A stretch of DNA of 64,000 nucleotides from Lumbricus terrestris (Eukaryota > Annelida > Clitellata > Crassiclitellata > Lumbricidae): positions 35,112,263-35,176,262 of the forward strand of contig OX457052.1 of NCBI GenBank assembly GCA_949752735.1, written 5' to 3'. The translations under genes and the position numbers were made by a program. The first letter of the stretch is position 1. Each line of letters begins with the position of its first letter. The notes below the pieces were generated by a model. It saw only the letters and a list, made by a program, of their open reading frames with translations, made no database searches and was not told the origin of the DNA. Shown piece by piece: positions 1-11,650 of this stretch.

Positions 1-143
1 AAGCTTGAACACACATCAGTCTTAGTTGGTTTTTAGCCTGTGGAAAAAAATAAATGTTGAAGGGAAAAAAGAATGAAATGGTAATCACTGCAAACACTGA
101 CCAAAGACCAAAAAATCAAAAGACCTTATTATATATGTATATT

Positions 144-330
144 GCTAGACGGAGCTTCCTGTGTTTAGCTGCCTGCAGCCGCGGAAAGAGCAGAAATCAA
201 ACGTATATCATGAAATATTACCGGGTAAGATATGCCACGTCATCAAGCACGCTATTTTGTCTTCTTCCTGACCGCCATTTTTATTTACCAGAAAAAACTT
301 CCCAAGAAACCCCATGAAACCACCGGTCTG
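144..330. repeat. dispersed repeat R1, copy 1
   Basis: The stretch around 150-215 (GGAGCTTCCTGTGTT, then a GGGAAAGAGCAG-like string) recurs at 55587-55670. A weaker match near 280-320 (CAAGAAACC) recurs near 55920. The LINE behind it starts at about 330, so this repeat is the insertion flank and not part of the LINE. No coding capacity or terminal repeats were recognised. Confidence 0.5.
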
Positions 331-2124
331 ATATTAGCCCAATATGCAGAAGTAGACGAGAAATGCACAATGGAAGAGAAAACAAGGGAGGCATACAAGT
401 TTGTAAAGGAGGTAAACAGAAAATGGCAACCGAAACAAACAGCAATAAAGGATAAAGAAGGAAATATAATAATGGACAAGGATAAATGCAGACAAAGATG
501 GACGCAATATTGCAGTGAACTATATAAAGACCAGAGCGACGATAACAGAACACATATAGAACTAGAAACGATTAGTCCACCGGCAATAGACGACACAGAA
601 GATGACATCTTATACGAGGAAGTACAACAGGCAATTAAACAACTGAAAAAAGGAAAAAGTCCGGGAGAAGATGGGATAACGGGAGAAATGATAATGGCGG
701 GAGGAGAAGAACTACATAAAGAAATACACAAATTATGTAACCAAATATGGAGGGAGGGGAAGATCCCAGAGGTGTGGACAAAATCTATCTTGACAGTAAT
801 ACCAAAGAAGGGAGACCTGATGGAATGTAAGAATTACAGAACAATTGCATTAATGAGCCATATGGGTAAAGTGATGATGAAGATACTAACATACAGACTA
901 AGGGATCAACTGGAGAATCAGATTGTGGATGAACAAGCAGGATTCAGAAGGGATAGAAGTACCGTACAGCAAATACTGATGTTAAGACTAATAGCAGAAA
1001 AAGCAAAAAGGAAAGGCAGAGTTATATACAATTGCTTTATAGATTTCCAAAAAGCATTCGACTCGGTCAAACAGAATGTAATATGGGCAACACTCCGATC
1101 CTATGGTGTGGGAAAACAACTGGTGCAAATTCTGCAAAATACCGGCGAACAGTCAAAGGCAGCAGTGAGGATAGACAAGGAACTAGGTGAATGGTTTAAA
1201 ATCAGTATAGGAACAAAGCAGGGAGACCCAGTCTCACCCATTGAATTCATTGGATACTTGGGAAGAGTAATGGATGAGATACAAGACAACGGGACTGGAA
1301 TATCGGTGCAAGGACAAACAATTAACAATTTAAGATTTGCGGATGACGTAGATCTCCTAGAGGAGAATTTTGACATACTTCAAGAGAATGTGGAACTGCT
1401 GGATAGAGCGGGCGAAAAGGCAAACTTGAAAATCAACATCGGAAAGACAAAGACAATGGCATTTGGGAAAGAAGAAATAGAAAAGAACATCAAGGTTAGA
1501 GGAGAAATCATCGAAAATGTCACAGAATTCGTATACTTAGGGAGCCTACTAACGTCCGATAACAGCTGCACGAAGGAGATTAGAAGAAGAATAAACAAAG
1601 CAAAAGGGATAATGGCGGGATTCAACAACATATGGAGGAGTAAAACAATGTCACATGGCATAAAGAAAAGAATACTAGAAACATGCGTATTTAGCACGGC
1701 ATTGTATGCATGCGAAACCTGGACAATAAAAAAGGAGGACAAGCAGAGGATATTGGCTTTCGAAATGTACTGTTATAGGAGAATACTGCAGATCAACTGG
1801 ACACAGAAAATAACTAACATAGAAGTGCGAAGAAGACTCAACAGCAAATCAGATATGATAGAAACCATAATGAAAAGGAAACTGAAACTATTCGGACACA
1901 TCCAAAGAATGAGCGATGATAGAAAGATAAAGAGCATAATGACGGGAATCATGGAGGGAACGGGGAGAAGGGGAAGACCATGCAGAGAATGGTTGCAGGA
2001 CATAGAAGAGTGGTGTGGGATGAATGCACAGGAGCTGACACACCGAGCACGGGACAGAGAATCATGGAGGAGAGTAGTCAAGTGTGCAGTGGACACCTAC
2101 GGGCTGTCAGCCCATGGACAATGA
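232..2124 (+). CDS. reverse transcriptase of a 5'-truncated RTE-type LINE
   Basis: The 630-residue frame encodes a non-LTR retrotransposon reverse transcriptase, which copies its own RNA into a nicked chromosomal target. Similarity to RTE/BovB-type proteins starts at about residue 33, so the first ATG (232) lies in unrelated flank R1 and is probably not the element's own start. Visible motifs are KGKSPGEDGITGEM near residue 140, the catalytic block FIDFQKAFD (Asp271), KQGDPVSP, and the active-site FADD at 369-372. The C-terminal part has YLGSLLTSD, RRRINKAK, ACETWTIKK, LFGHIQRM and GRRGRPCREWLQD, the usual RTE tail. The N-terminal endonuclease domain of full-length RTE elements (total about 1000 aa) is missing, so this is a dead-on-arrival copy that has kept an open RT frame. 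The intact frame suggests a young insertion. Confidence 0.9.
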   Translation: MPRHQARYFVFFLTAIFIYQKKLPKKPHETTGLILAQYAEVDEKCTMEEKTREAYKFVKEVNRKWQPKQTAIKDKEGNIIMDKDKCRQRWTQYCSELYKDQSDDNRTHIELETISPPAIDDTEDDILYEEVQQAIKQLKKGKSPGEDGITGEMIMAGGEELHKEIHKLCNQIWREGKIPEVWTKSILTVIPKKGDLMECKNYRTIALMSHMGKVMMKILTYRLRDQLENQIVDEQAGFRRDRSTVQQILMLRLIAEKAKRKGRVIYNCFIDFQKAFDSVKQNVIWATLRSYGVGKQLVQILQNTGEQSKAAVRIDKELGEWFKISIGTKQGDPVSPIEFIGYLGRVMDEIQDNGTGISVQGQTINNLRFADDVDLLEENFDILQENVELLDRAGEKANLKINIGKTKTMAFGKEEIEKNIKVRGEIIENVTEFVYLGSLLTSDNSCTKEIRRRINKAKGIMAGFNNIWRSKTMSHGIKKRILETCVFSTALYACETWTIKKEDKQRILAFEMYCYRRILQINWTQKITNIEVRRRLNSKSDMIETIMKRKLKLFGHIQRMSDDRKIKSIMTGIMEGTGRRGRPCREWLQDIEEWCGMNAQELTHRARDRESWRRVVKCAVDTYGLSAHGQ

Positions 2125-2142
2125 AGAAGAAGAAGAAGAAGA
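330..2142 (+). mobile_element. RTE-like LINE insertion, 5' truncated
   Basis: The RT frame is followed at once by a short (GAA)n run at 2121-2142, overlapping the stop codon. RTE-clade elements usually end in a short tandem repeat with little 3' UTR, as here. No target-site duplication could be defined because the 5' junction with R1 is only approximate. Confidence 0.8.
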
Positions 2143-2540
2143 CGAGAAATAGGAGTACCTTAAGCACCTCCGTTTAGTTTACTCCTCATTTTATAAAATG
2201 GGAGTGGGACAAAATTTACATAAATCAAACCTATACCAATGCAATGGGTAGTAGAGGGCAGACGGTAGTACAGGTATCTGTCCGTGATCTCAATGTAAGA
2301 TACTGCTAGTCTCAAGTCTAGAGAAATAGCCATTCACAGCCACTTTTCGTGTTGGGTCCAGTGCGCCGAATGAGCTCATCACGAACTGCGTTTGGTTTCT
2401 GAGGATCCTTTAAAAAAAACGTTGATTCAATGTAAAACTGCTCTTCTTGCTTTGCAGGAGTGGTGAGCGCCTCTGAGTAGTCCCCTAGAAGATGCTATAT
2501 AGAAGTTATGAATGACACCTGCGACCTGAACTGATTTCAA

Positions 2541-2745
2541 TGGATGGATGTATGGACGGACGGACGGACGGACAAACGGACGGACGGACAAACGGACGGA
2601 CAAACGGACGGACGGACAAACGGACGGACGGACAAACGGACGGACAAACGGACGGACGGACAAACGGACGGACGGACCAAACGGACGGACGGACAAACGG
2701 ACGGACGGACAAACGGACGGACGGACGGACGGACGGACGGACGGA
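2541..2745. repeat. (GGAC)n / (GGACAAAC)n microsatellite
   Basis: About 205 bp of GGAC units with periodic AAAC substitution. Frames through it give only TDGRTDGR-type artefacts. Just before it, 2459-2505 carries a decayed piece of the GCGCCTCTGAGTAG SINE/LINE 3' hairpin. Confidence 0.95.
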
Positions 2746-3822
2746 ATTATCAGAGGTTAAATTAGATCATAATAAAAAAATTATAGCCGACAGAAATTAC
2801 TTTGGCCTGACAGAGTTCTCTTTATTGGTTTGTTTTAAACAGATGTTAATCGTCCGTATCACACAGAGCAGGATCGGTGAAAAAGATGAACATTGCAAAT
2901 TAGTTCCCATCTTATATATAAAATTATGTAAAGCGTTTTAGTGGTGTGTTAATGGTCGCGCTTTACAAAAGAGCCATGGATAGGCCTGCGAATCAATTCC
3001 GCCTGATGATAGCCCGAACATGGTCTGTTAAAACATGCGAAACTATTCAGTTCTTATAAAGAAATTTAATTTTCTACCCACTTATACAATAATATTATTG
3101 TTCCTACTCATATATCGTACGTTAATTGCCCTTGATGCAGGAATAAATTGTATCAATGTTAAACTATCAATGCCGGTACGCCGACAAAAAAAAACTTGCC
3201 GTAGATCTACAGCTATGATAAAGAGTGTCAATTTAGTCCTGTTTAACAAAAATGACGACGCTGTTGGTGGACGGCAGTATCCCCCCCATCAAGATCTCTA
3301 ACTAAAAAATAAGCTAAACATTTACGGATTTCGATTGACGTGCATTGTGAAGATCGAAAGTCAGTCTCGCGAGATGTCTGTTAAACCAATAAGACTATCA
3401 GAAAACTGGGCCAGAGGCGTGGTTGGACCCCTCTCGCCTATCAAATTTTTAGCCTATAATAGCGCAGTATTTTATTAGCGACAAGAATTATATATACATA
3501 CATATTTACAGAGATAAATATGTATATGTATATATATATATATAATTCTTATAATTATTATATTCCGTGACTAAATTCAATTTCGTGACACAGAAAATGG
3601 TCCGTTCATGTCAATTATATTTCTAAGTTTGAGCGTCGTGTTCTTGCAACGACAGCGACACAATCATAGACTTACTACATTCTCCGAAAGGAAGCAGCTA
3701 ATGCATTTCGAATGAGTCACTGTAATAATTATATATTATTGTGATTAAATGATTCGATGCAAACGAAGCAACATTTGGGACAATTATATGTCATTGATTT
3801 TGTACTGCAACTGTTAGCCTAA
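2746..3822. other. stretch without recognised gene
   Basis: AT-rich unique-looking sequence. Frames are short and show no family. A TA-rich run lies at 3490-3550. I see no RNA gene here. Confidence 0.5.
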
Positions 3823-3858
3823 TATAACATCTTATAAAACGGTTATAAAGGTGTCTAA
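3823..3858 (-). promoter_or_regulatory. PSE-like box + TATA, module 1
   Basis: Exact box AAAGGTGTC at 3847-3855 (followed by TAA), TATA at 3823-3826, gap 20 nt. Read as an snRNA-type promoter firing leftward, the start would be near 3796. Nothing recognisable lies downstream. Confidence 0.5.
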
Positions 3859-4479
3859 GAGTTGCTCAATGCAATCGACTCTGCGTGCTGCCTAATACAG
3901 CTCTCTGGCGATAGAAGTTCTACGCAGACGACGTTTCCATAGCAATCGCTGTTCCGTGTCCATGGGCAACCGATCTCGTTGAGGCGGAGGAATCCGGGAT
4001 TACTTGATGATTGATCGATATTGGGAGTAATTCCCCGGGTTTTACCCTCTGTCTCTCAGCGTTCGGTTTCGATAATGGTCGAAGGCTAATGTCATGGAAA
4101 CCAGATACAGCTGATAGGGTGCCAGCTACGAATGTTGCGGATGACGAAACAAAGGATGAATCTGTTCCCAGGACAATTCGATGACCTTGGTTTATTTCGG
4201 AGAGTGGCATTTGCAACATCTCAAATGACCGATTGCTGTTCGAACACGTACAGTTTTTTTTTCAATTTTCTTCATTTTCTCCTTTAATCTCTTTTCTTAT
4301 TTCGTTTGTAGATTAAGGACTAAATAAGTTTTCTGGGCTTTTCTCTGCATCGCTATTTATGACCTGTATTTTTTCTGTTTATACTTCCCTACTTCGCAAT
4401 AATTATTAATAACGATAATAATAATGTTTCTTGAATGAAACGCTTGCAAACGCACTGCGCTGTACATGTACAAAGTATG
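3859..4479. other. stretch with one unrecognised ORF
   Basis: A 99-codon frame (4219-3920, - strand) runs through this sequence. Its protein resembles no family I know and has no clear compositional support, so I do not call it a gene. The rest is AT-rich. Confidence 0.4.
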
Positions 4480-4722
4480 CACTAATCTTAATCAACATAA
4501 ACTTAATTACTAAACGAACAGGCAGCCTGCAATACACGGCGTTAATTGCAACCTACAAAGCCTGTCCGCCCAACGAGTGCTCGAACTCGTTACCTCTAGC
4601 CCTCCATGCCAGCGTATCAACCAATGCTCTACCTGGCCCCCGAGCCTTTATAATTGTCTGCTTTTCTTTCTTGCTTTTGAAAATTAAGGTCTTACTCTGC
4701 AAGAAATGTTTACAACGATAAA
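4480..4722 (-). mobile_element. tRNA-derived SINE-2, copy 1
   Basis: On the - strand the head at about 4655-4565 resembles a tRNA: A-box-like TAGAGCATTGG and B-box-like GAGTTCGAGCAC at tRNA-like spacing. A second diverged copy lies at 47905-48090 with the same order of blocks. The two copies and the internal Pol III promoter elements support a SINE over a true tRNA gene. Confidence 0.55.
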
Positions 4723-5394
4723 ATCATGGGTGAAGGCTGGATAATATTAAAATATTAATAAATTTTATTAACGCGATCTTTAAATGGATTGAATGATCAT
4801 AGCAGATTCCACAAAGTTTTTCATGACAATGATTATCATAATTGGAAGTTCAAGCCGGTCGTCATTAGACACCATTAAAACGCTTGCACTTAATATTATA
4901 TCTAGATGGATCAAGACTAGACTGCCGATTAGCTTGTTGAGTCACTCCACTGTTATTACACAATGTCATCTTCAAAACTCTGATAACTCATTCTATTTGA
5001 AAAAACGACAAAATTCAATGACGCTGTAATGAAAAAAACCCAGATAAAAACTCAAATTTGATGAGCAATCAGAATCGCACAACTAATAACATCTTTCATA
5101 ATTTGTTTACCAATTTCTTTTTTTTAAATAAATAAATAAATAGATAAGGAAAAAGTATGTTATTAAGAATGTCAATAAGATTTTGTTTAAGACATTTGTG
5201 GCAATTGCTGTATGACATTAATGGATCTGCGTAAGATAATTATTGCACTACATTGTCAATGTGTCGTAGATGGTATTAACTGTTAAACTTGTTGTTCTTA
5301 AACAACGAATATTAACGATATTGCGACATCATGTTAAGAGAGCGTCAAATTGTGTCTGCAGGACGCTATGAATTCATCTTTATAGAATATTCTT
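4723..5394. other. stretch without recognised gene
   Basis: AT-rich, only short frames. No repeat copies seen elsewhere in the window. Confidence 0.5.
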
Positions 5395-7125
5395 ATCTTA
5401 TATGAGAATATTCTTATCTTATCTAAATATGAGAATATTCTTATCTTATCTAAATATGAGAATATTCTTATCATATCTTATGAGAATATTCTTATCTTAT
5501 CTAAATATGAGAATATTCTTATCATATCTTATGAGAATATTCTTATCTTATCTAAATATGAGAATATTCTTATCATATCTTATGAGAATATACTGTCTTA
5601 TCTTATCTAAATATGAGAATATTCTTATCATATCTTATGAGAATATACTTATCTTATCTAAATATGGGAATATTCTTATCTTATCTAAATATGAGAATAT
5701 TCTTATCATATCTTATGAGAATATTCTTATCTTATCTAAATATGAGAATATTCTTATCATATCTTATGAGAATATTCTTATCTTATCTAAATATGAGAAT
5801 ATTCTTATCATATCTTATGAGAATATACTGTCTTATCTTATCTAAATATGAGAATATTCTTATCATATCTTATGAGAATATACTTATCTTATCTAAATAT
5901 GAGAATATTCTTATCTTATCTAAATATGAGAATATTCTTATCATATCTTATGAGAATATTCTTATCTTATCTAAATATGAGAATATTCTTATCATATCTT
6001 ATGAGAATATTCTTATCTTATCTAAATATGAGAATATTCTTATCATATCTTATGAGAATATTCTTATCTTATCTAAATATGAGAATATTCTTATCATATC
6101 TTATGAGAATATACTGTCTTATCTTATCTAAATATGAGAATATTCTTATCATATCTTATGAGAATATACTTATCTTATCTAAATATGAGAATATTCTTAT
6201 CATATCTTATGAGAATATTCTTATCTTATCTAAATATGAGAATATTCTTATCATATCTTATGAGAATATTCTTATCTTATCTAAATATGAGAATATTCTT
6301 ATCATATCTTATGAGAATATTCTTATCTTATCTAAATATGAGAATATTCTTATCATATCTTATGAGAATATTCTTATCTTATCTAAATATGAGAATATTC
6401 TTATCATATCTTATGAGAATATTCTTATCTTATCCAAATATGAGAATATTCTTATCATATCTTATGAGAATATACTGTCTTATCTTATCTAAATATGAGA
6501 ATATTCTTATCTTATCTAAATATGAGAATATTCTTATCATATCTTATGACAATATTCTTATCTTATCTAAATATGAGAATATTCTTATCATATCTTATGA
6601 GAATATTCTTATCTTATCTAAATATGAGAATATTCTTATCATATCTTATGAGAATATTCTTATCTTATCTAAATATGAGAATATTCTTATCATATCTTAT
6701 GAGAATATTCTTATCTTATCTAAATATGAGAATATTCTTATCATATCTTATGAGAATATTCTTATCTTATCTAAATATGAGAATATTCTTATCATATCTT
6801 ATGAGAATATACTGTCTTTTCTTATCTAAATATGAGAATATTCTTATCATATCTTATGAGAATATACTTATCTTATCTAAATATGAGAATATTTTTATCA
6901 TATCTTATGAGAATATTCTTATCTTATCTAAATATGAGAATATTCTTATCTTATCTAAATATGAGAATATTCTTATCATATCTTATGAGAATATTCTTAT
7001 CGTATCTAAATATGAGAATATTCTTATCATATCTTATGAGAATATTCTTATCGTATCTAAATATGAGAATATTCTTATCATAACTTATGAGAATATACTT
7101 ATCTTATCTAAAATATGAGAATATT
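5395..7125. repeat. AT-rich palindromic minisatellite, 51-bp (27+24) unit
   Basis: About 34 copies of a composite unit built from ATGAGAATATTCTTATC followed by either TTATCTAAAT or ATATCTT. Each half-unit centres on GAATATTC, so ATAAGAATATTCTTAT-type near-palindromes recur every 24-27 bp. A variant half-unit with ATACTGTC appears at about 5592, 5827, 6113, 6474 and 6811, giving an irregular higher-order pattern (235-361 bp). All three forward frames stay open for long stretches (MRIFLSYL repeats) only because the unit lacks stops. Confidence 0.95.
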
Positions 7126-7164
7126 CTTCATATAATCGAAACGACGAAGGTCCCTTCACTGTGA

Positions 7165-7242
7165 CTGTCTATGAGAGAGGAATCGAACCTGCGCTGCTTG
7201 CTTTACCAGGCGAGCGCTCTACCCTTCGGCGGTCACTGGGTC
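7165..7242 (-). mobile_element. tRNA-like SINE head or tRNA pseudogene
   Basis: On the - strand, GGGTAGAGCGCTCGCCTGG (A box) is followed by CAGGTTCGATTCC (B box) at tRNA-like distance. The acceptor stem does not close and flanks are not tRNA-like, so a SINE head or decayed tRNA is likelier than a functional tRNA. Confidence 0.45.
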
Positions 7243-7394
7243 TCATGAGGACCAAAGAAGACAGTGAAGACAGTCACTGTGGTCAACGATCGACCGCTGC
7301 AGACGCAAATGCACTGACCGGAAATAGCTTCGACGGCGGAAGCCTTTTTCCGCGGACGAGTCATCCGGTTTGAGGGATATTTGACCTGGAAGTA

Positions 7395-8335
7395 AGTCAT
7401 TACGGCGGACGAAGAGGATGAGGAGGGAGTGGGAGAGGAAGAGGAGGCGGAGAGGGAAAAGCTGGAGATGGAGACGGAGGAAGAATTGACGGAGGATTAG
7501 ACGGAGAAGGAAGCGGAAGAGGATGGGAGAGGGAAGAGCTGGTAATGGAGATTGGAGAAGATTTGAAGGAGGTTGTGGAGATGGTGGAAAATGGAAGTGG
7601 GAAGAGGCGGAGATGGAGGAAGTGTAGGATGAGGATCAAAGGAAGACGTGGTGGTGGGTGGAGGACTATAGGAGATGGAGGAGGAGCATGCTTTTGTGGA
7701 AGATGTGGTAAATGGATGAGTAGTATAGGGGGAGAATCGCGAAAAGGAAAAACAATATTGGAAAAGGGCGAAATGGGAGAGAGAAGAGGTAAAGGTGGAG
7801 TTTGAAGAAGGTTGGAAGAATGTCAGACGGAGGAGTTGGAAGTGGGAGAAGATGTGAGCTGGAGGAAGGATAAGAGAGCGAAGAGGTGGAGAGAGATTGT
7901 CAGGAGGAGCATGATGAGAAGGTATACATGAGAAGGAAGAGGGGAAAAGAAGGATAAAACAGTGGAACAGCAGGAAGAGCAGGAGAAATGGAAGAAGGAG
8001 GATGATAAAAATGGAAGAGCAGGAAGAGCAGGAGGAATGGAAGAAGGAGGAGGAGCATAGATAGAGTGAAGTAGTTGGAGGAGGAATCGGAGATGGAATA
8101 GGGAACGCCTTCGTCGTCATTGTTTTTCTCTCTGACAGAACATCTGTTGACGGCAGAACGCATGAGCGGAATAGCGGAATGAGCGACGACGATGTGGAGA
8201 CGGAGGCGATGGAGGAAGACGAAGGAGAGTGGGAAGAGGGAGGAGGAGGAAAAGGAGGAAGCGGCGGAAGAAAGGCAAAGAGGGAAGAAGAGAAGGAAGA
8301 GGAGGAGCGGAGACGTGGAAGGATTAGAAAGAGAA
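7395..8335 (+). repeat. polypurine (GGA/GAAG-rich) strand-asymmetric tract
   Basis: About 0.9 kb in which the + strand is overwhelmingly A and G (GGAGGAAGAG-like), with a short normal break at about 8100-8180. Open frames on both strands are compositional artefacts. Confidence 0.85.
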
Positions 8336-8384
8336 GCTGGATTTCTTATTCCACGGCTGATCGACGGGGGCGAATCTTTCTGCT

Positions 8385-8735
8385 ATTGTCCGTCTGTCTG
8401 TGCTTGTAAGTATCTGTGTCTGTCTGTGCCTCTGCGTATCTGTCTGTCCGTCTACTTGTCGCTGTCGCTGTTTCTGCGACGCCGAAGACGGCGACGCAGT
8501 CTGCCTTACAAACAGCGAAGGAAATGTTGTCCGTCTGAATGTCCGCTTCTGTCCGTCTGTCTGTCTCTGCCTGCCTATGTCTCCGTTCGTCTGCTAATCT
8601 TCGCCTCTATATTTGTCTATCAGTGTTTGCCTGTTTTATCGGTTAATTGCTCTATAATGTACCCGTCTGTCTGTCCGTTTGTCTGTCTGCCTGTGTGTCA
8701 GTCTGTCTGGGTGTGTCTGTCTCTCTGCCTGGATG
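8385..8735 (+). repeat. imperfect (TCTG)n repeats
   Basis: Degenerate CTGT/GTCT repeats interrupted by unique words. Their frames (CLSVCLS) are artefacts. Confidence 0.8.
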
Positions 8736-9002
8736 TCTGCCTGTTTTCAATTCTGTCGACTGCTTGCGTCCTATCTTTTCCAGTCTTGATATGAAGCATG
8801 CAAACAAGATATGCGCAAAGGACTTTGGTGCTTAACAATCACTGCACTGGCTTCCTGTTCGACAAAACCTTCTACCCTTCTAATAAGATTCTGTGGTTAA
8901 TAAAACACTATGCCAATCAAAATATTTTGAATCTGTGCTTGGAACCCGATTCGCCATTGTTTAGAGAGGTCTGTGACGATTTTTCTCCAGCATACATGGA
9001 AA

Positions 9003-9062
9003 TACATTCGCAATGCAATGTGTAATTTATATAGCGTCGAATATCAACAAAAAGGTGTCTAA
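9003..9062 (-). promoter_or_regulatory. PSE-like box + TATA, module 2
   Basis: Exact box AAAGGTGTC at 9051-9059 followed by TAAA, TATATA at 9028-9033 (gap 17-19). Predicted leftward start near 9003. The downstream sequence is unique in the window. Confidence 0.5.
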
Positions 9063-9192
9063 ACGGAGATTTACAATCTCAGTTACAATCAATTTTAGAC
9101 AGCATAGAGTAGTTCATCTGACACTCGCTCAGTCTTTCACATTGTGACAAAAGGAGCTAATATACATTAGACAGTATAATAATAATTTTTGT

Positions 9193-11093
9193 TCATGGCT
9201 CCTCTTCCCAACAACTTGCTCTCTGTCAGTCTATTGCATCTCTTTCTGCTGATCTCAATTGTTGGATGTCCTCAAATCGTCTTTCACTCAACTCTTCCAA
9301 GACTCAGTTGATCTGGTTGGACACCCGTCAACAACTTAACCCTCGGGCTACCAAGGGGGGGTGGTTGCCACCCCCCCCTAGGTTTTTCGCAAATTTTTCT
9401 CGTTCCGTCTGGAATAAAATTTTGAAAAAATTGGTAGCTGTAGAGGGTTCATTGGGACACATTTTTAGCTAAAACTTTTTATGATGCCCCCTACCGTTCA
9501 AAAGTTACACCCGATATACCCAAGGTACCAGGGGGGGTGGATACCACCCCCCCCTAGAATATCGTCTGTAACTTTTCCGCCCCTTAATATTAAGAGACAC
9601 AAATTATACCATTCTATAGAGGGAATGTAGGGCTACATTTCCATGCTCATTGAGTTGTCTTTTGACAACCGGAAGTGCTCAAAATAAATTAAAATATATA
9701 TATAAAGGTGTTTTATTTTCATAAAAATGTCATGTTTTTTCTATTATAACTTATCCATAATTTATTTTTTAATATAAATAAATTATGCCATTCTGTAGAG
9801 GGCATTTAGGGCTATTTTTTAATACTAAATACTTTAAAATTTGATGACCGGAAGTGCTCAAAATAAATTAAAATGTATAAAAATGTTGGGTTTTTTTGCA
9901 ACGCGAACCGATATGTGTGCGTAAACGTTTTTCAGCGGCTAAAACATGTTTTTTTGTTTTGATTTGACATAAAACAGAATTATTACTAGTTTTTATATTT
10001 GTATATTGGACTTTATTATATGTAAACTACTTTTTATATATAAATCATGTATAAAACACACAGAATCTAATATATTCCCTATGCGAAAGCATACATTTTG
10101 TGGAATCGACGGGTACCATGGTAAAAAATTCATAATTTCGAGGTGCCTTCATATTTTCTAAACCTAAATATACCATTTTGTGCAGAAATGAATGCTGAAT
10201 CGAATGGTTTATTACAAGTTATGATATCTCAAACCAAACCCAAAATCCAGGGGGTGGTGGTAACCACCCCCCCCTTGGTAGTCAGTGTTACAAAAAAAGC
10301 TTGGTAGCCTGAGGGTTAACAAGCTTGATTACGTTTTACTTGCCAAGCACTTTCCTCAATTTACTTTTGTGACAAATGTCCGTGACCTGGGTGTTACTAT
10401 TGACAATACTCTTTCCTTCTCTACACATATTTCTAATATTTCTCGGTCCAGTTTCTATCATCTGCGACGTTTACGTGCCATTAGGCGATCTGTCTCTTCA
10501 TCGATTTTTTCTTCTATGGTCCATGCCTTCATCTGTTCCCGCATTGACTATTGTAACTCGTTACTCATTGGCCTACCTAAACTCCGCCTGGCTCCTCTTC
10601 AATCGGTACTTAATGCATCTGCACGTTTGATTGCCCCCCTTCCTCGTTTCTCTCACATTTCGACTTTCATGACTGAGCACCTTCACTGGCTTCCTTTGAC
10701 TGCCCGGATTCAATATAAAATTCTTTTTCTTACCTATAAGATGTTTTTGGGTCAAGCGCCTCGCTACCTTTGTGATCTTATTAGGAAACCTTTCTCTGCT
10801 ACCGGTGGACGTCCTCTCCGCTCTTTGGACCGTCATGATCTTCTTGTACCACGATCTCGGACTGCCACGGCCCAACATCGCGCCTTTGCCTCCGTCTGCC
10901 CTTTACTGTGGAATGGCGTTCCTCCTATTATTCGTTCCCAGATTTTATCTGGAGGCTTTACTTTTTCTGCCCGTTGTCTTAAGACTTTTCTTTTTCCAGG
11001 AGTTCTTCGCACTGGGAGCGCCTCTGATTAGGTTGTACTGTGAGAGGCGCTTTATAAATCCCAAAATAGAATAGAATAGAATAGAGTAGAATA
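9193..11093 (+). pseudogene. CR1-like LINE reverse transcriptase 3' part, split by a MITE
   Basis: The frame from 9193 to 9335 (SSNRLSLNSSKTQLIWLD) continues after the MITE at 10320-11031 (VRDLGVTID, SRIDYCNSLL, LHWLPLTARIQYKI, LCDLIRKPFS, PLLWNGVPP). This is the thumb and C-terminal region of a CR1/L2-type non-LTR reverse transcriptase. Removing the MITE and one TTAA joins the frames exactly, so the LINE was intact here when the MITE arrived. The palm with the catalytic Asp residues is absent (5' truncation near 9190). The 3' end has a hairpin (AGCGCCTCT near 11018, AGAGGCGCT near 11043) and an (AATAG)n tail at 11065-11093. Confidence 0.85.
9336..10319 (+). mobile_element. piggyBac-type MITE, family 1, copy A
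   Basis: Bounded by TTAA at 9336-9339 and 10316-10319. The termini are inverted: CCCTCGGGCTACCAAG at the left and CTTGGTAGCCTGAGGG at the right, 15 of 16 matching. TTAA targets and CCCT ends are the hallmark of piggyBac transposons. At 976 bp with no transposase frame it must be non-autonomous. It contains three self-complementary G-run/C-run blocks (GGGGGTGG...CCACCCCC) near 9354, 9529 and 10250. Copy B at 56434-57416 is in the opposite orientation and nearly identical, which suggests recent activity. Confidence 0.9.
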
Positions 11094-11193
11094 ATTCATT
11101 GGTTGTTTCATAATAATTATTGTCTCACTGGTTATACAACTATTGCATTAGTAACCTCAGTCAGCAGTTTTTGCACAAGAAATCGCAAAACGT

Positions 11194-11256
11194 AGTGTTT
11201 TTTGGACGAACGTAAATTGTTATAGGGAATTTGGAGACAATTTTAAAGGTGTCATG
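11194..11256 (-). promoter_or_regulatory. PSE-like box + TATA, module 3
   Basis: Exact box AAAGGTGTC at 11245-11253, TATA at 11221-11224, gap 20 nt. Predicted leftward start near 11194. The sequence downstream is unique and lies just behind the LINE tail. Confidence 0.5.
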
Positions 11257-11650
11257 AATAGGTCTTATGATATTAATTATCAGCGAAGAGGTAGTTTCTG
11301 TTTTACAGCGCCAGACGAAAACGAAAATTACGAACGTTGCTCATCCTCATTTACCCAGGCTTTACTTGCACAAGGGAATAAATTTGGTTTGATGAATCAA
11401 GTACAGGTTTCCTTTCTCGCAAGCAAAATGTTTGGCGTTGCGGTTCAAACTGGGAAGTTATCGGTATTATAGGATGATATAATTATGGGAATTTGGAGTC
11501 AACATGATTTGTTTCATCTTAAAATTGAATTCTTTCTGTTTAAGTTTTGTGAATATGTTTATTAATATGTTTGTACACCAAAAATTAATGCTCATAGAAA
11601 TTGTTCAAATAAACAATACATTCTTATCTAAAAAACTGTCTCAGTACCTT

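Noticed and set aside
1..6. AAGCTT at the first base
   Set aside because: Probably a HindIII cloning boundary or coincidence, not a biological feature.
3920..4219. 99-codon - strand frame as a gene
   Set aside because: No family resemblance and no supporting context.
5402..7118. Overlapping long frames of MRIFLSYL repeats as a repeat protein
   Set aside because: They are produced by a stop-free minisatellite in all three forward frames, with no start context, no unique ends and no codon signature.
9700..9710. AAAGGTGTT in MITE copy A, and its mirror in copy B near 57045, as promoter modules
   Set aside because: TATA is directly adjacent instead of about 20 nt away, and both lie inside the same MITE sequence. 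Chance match.
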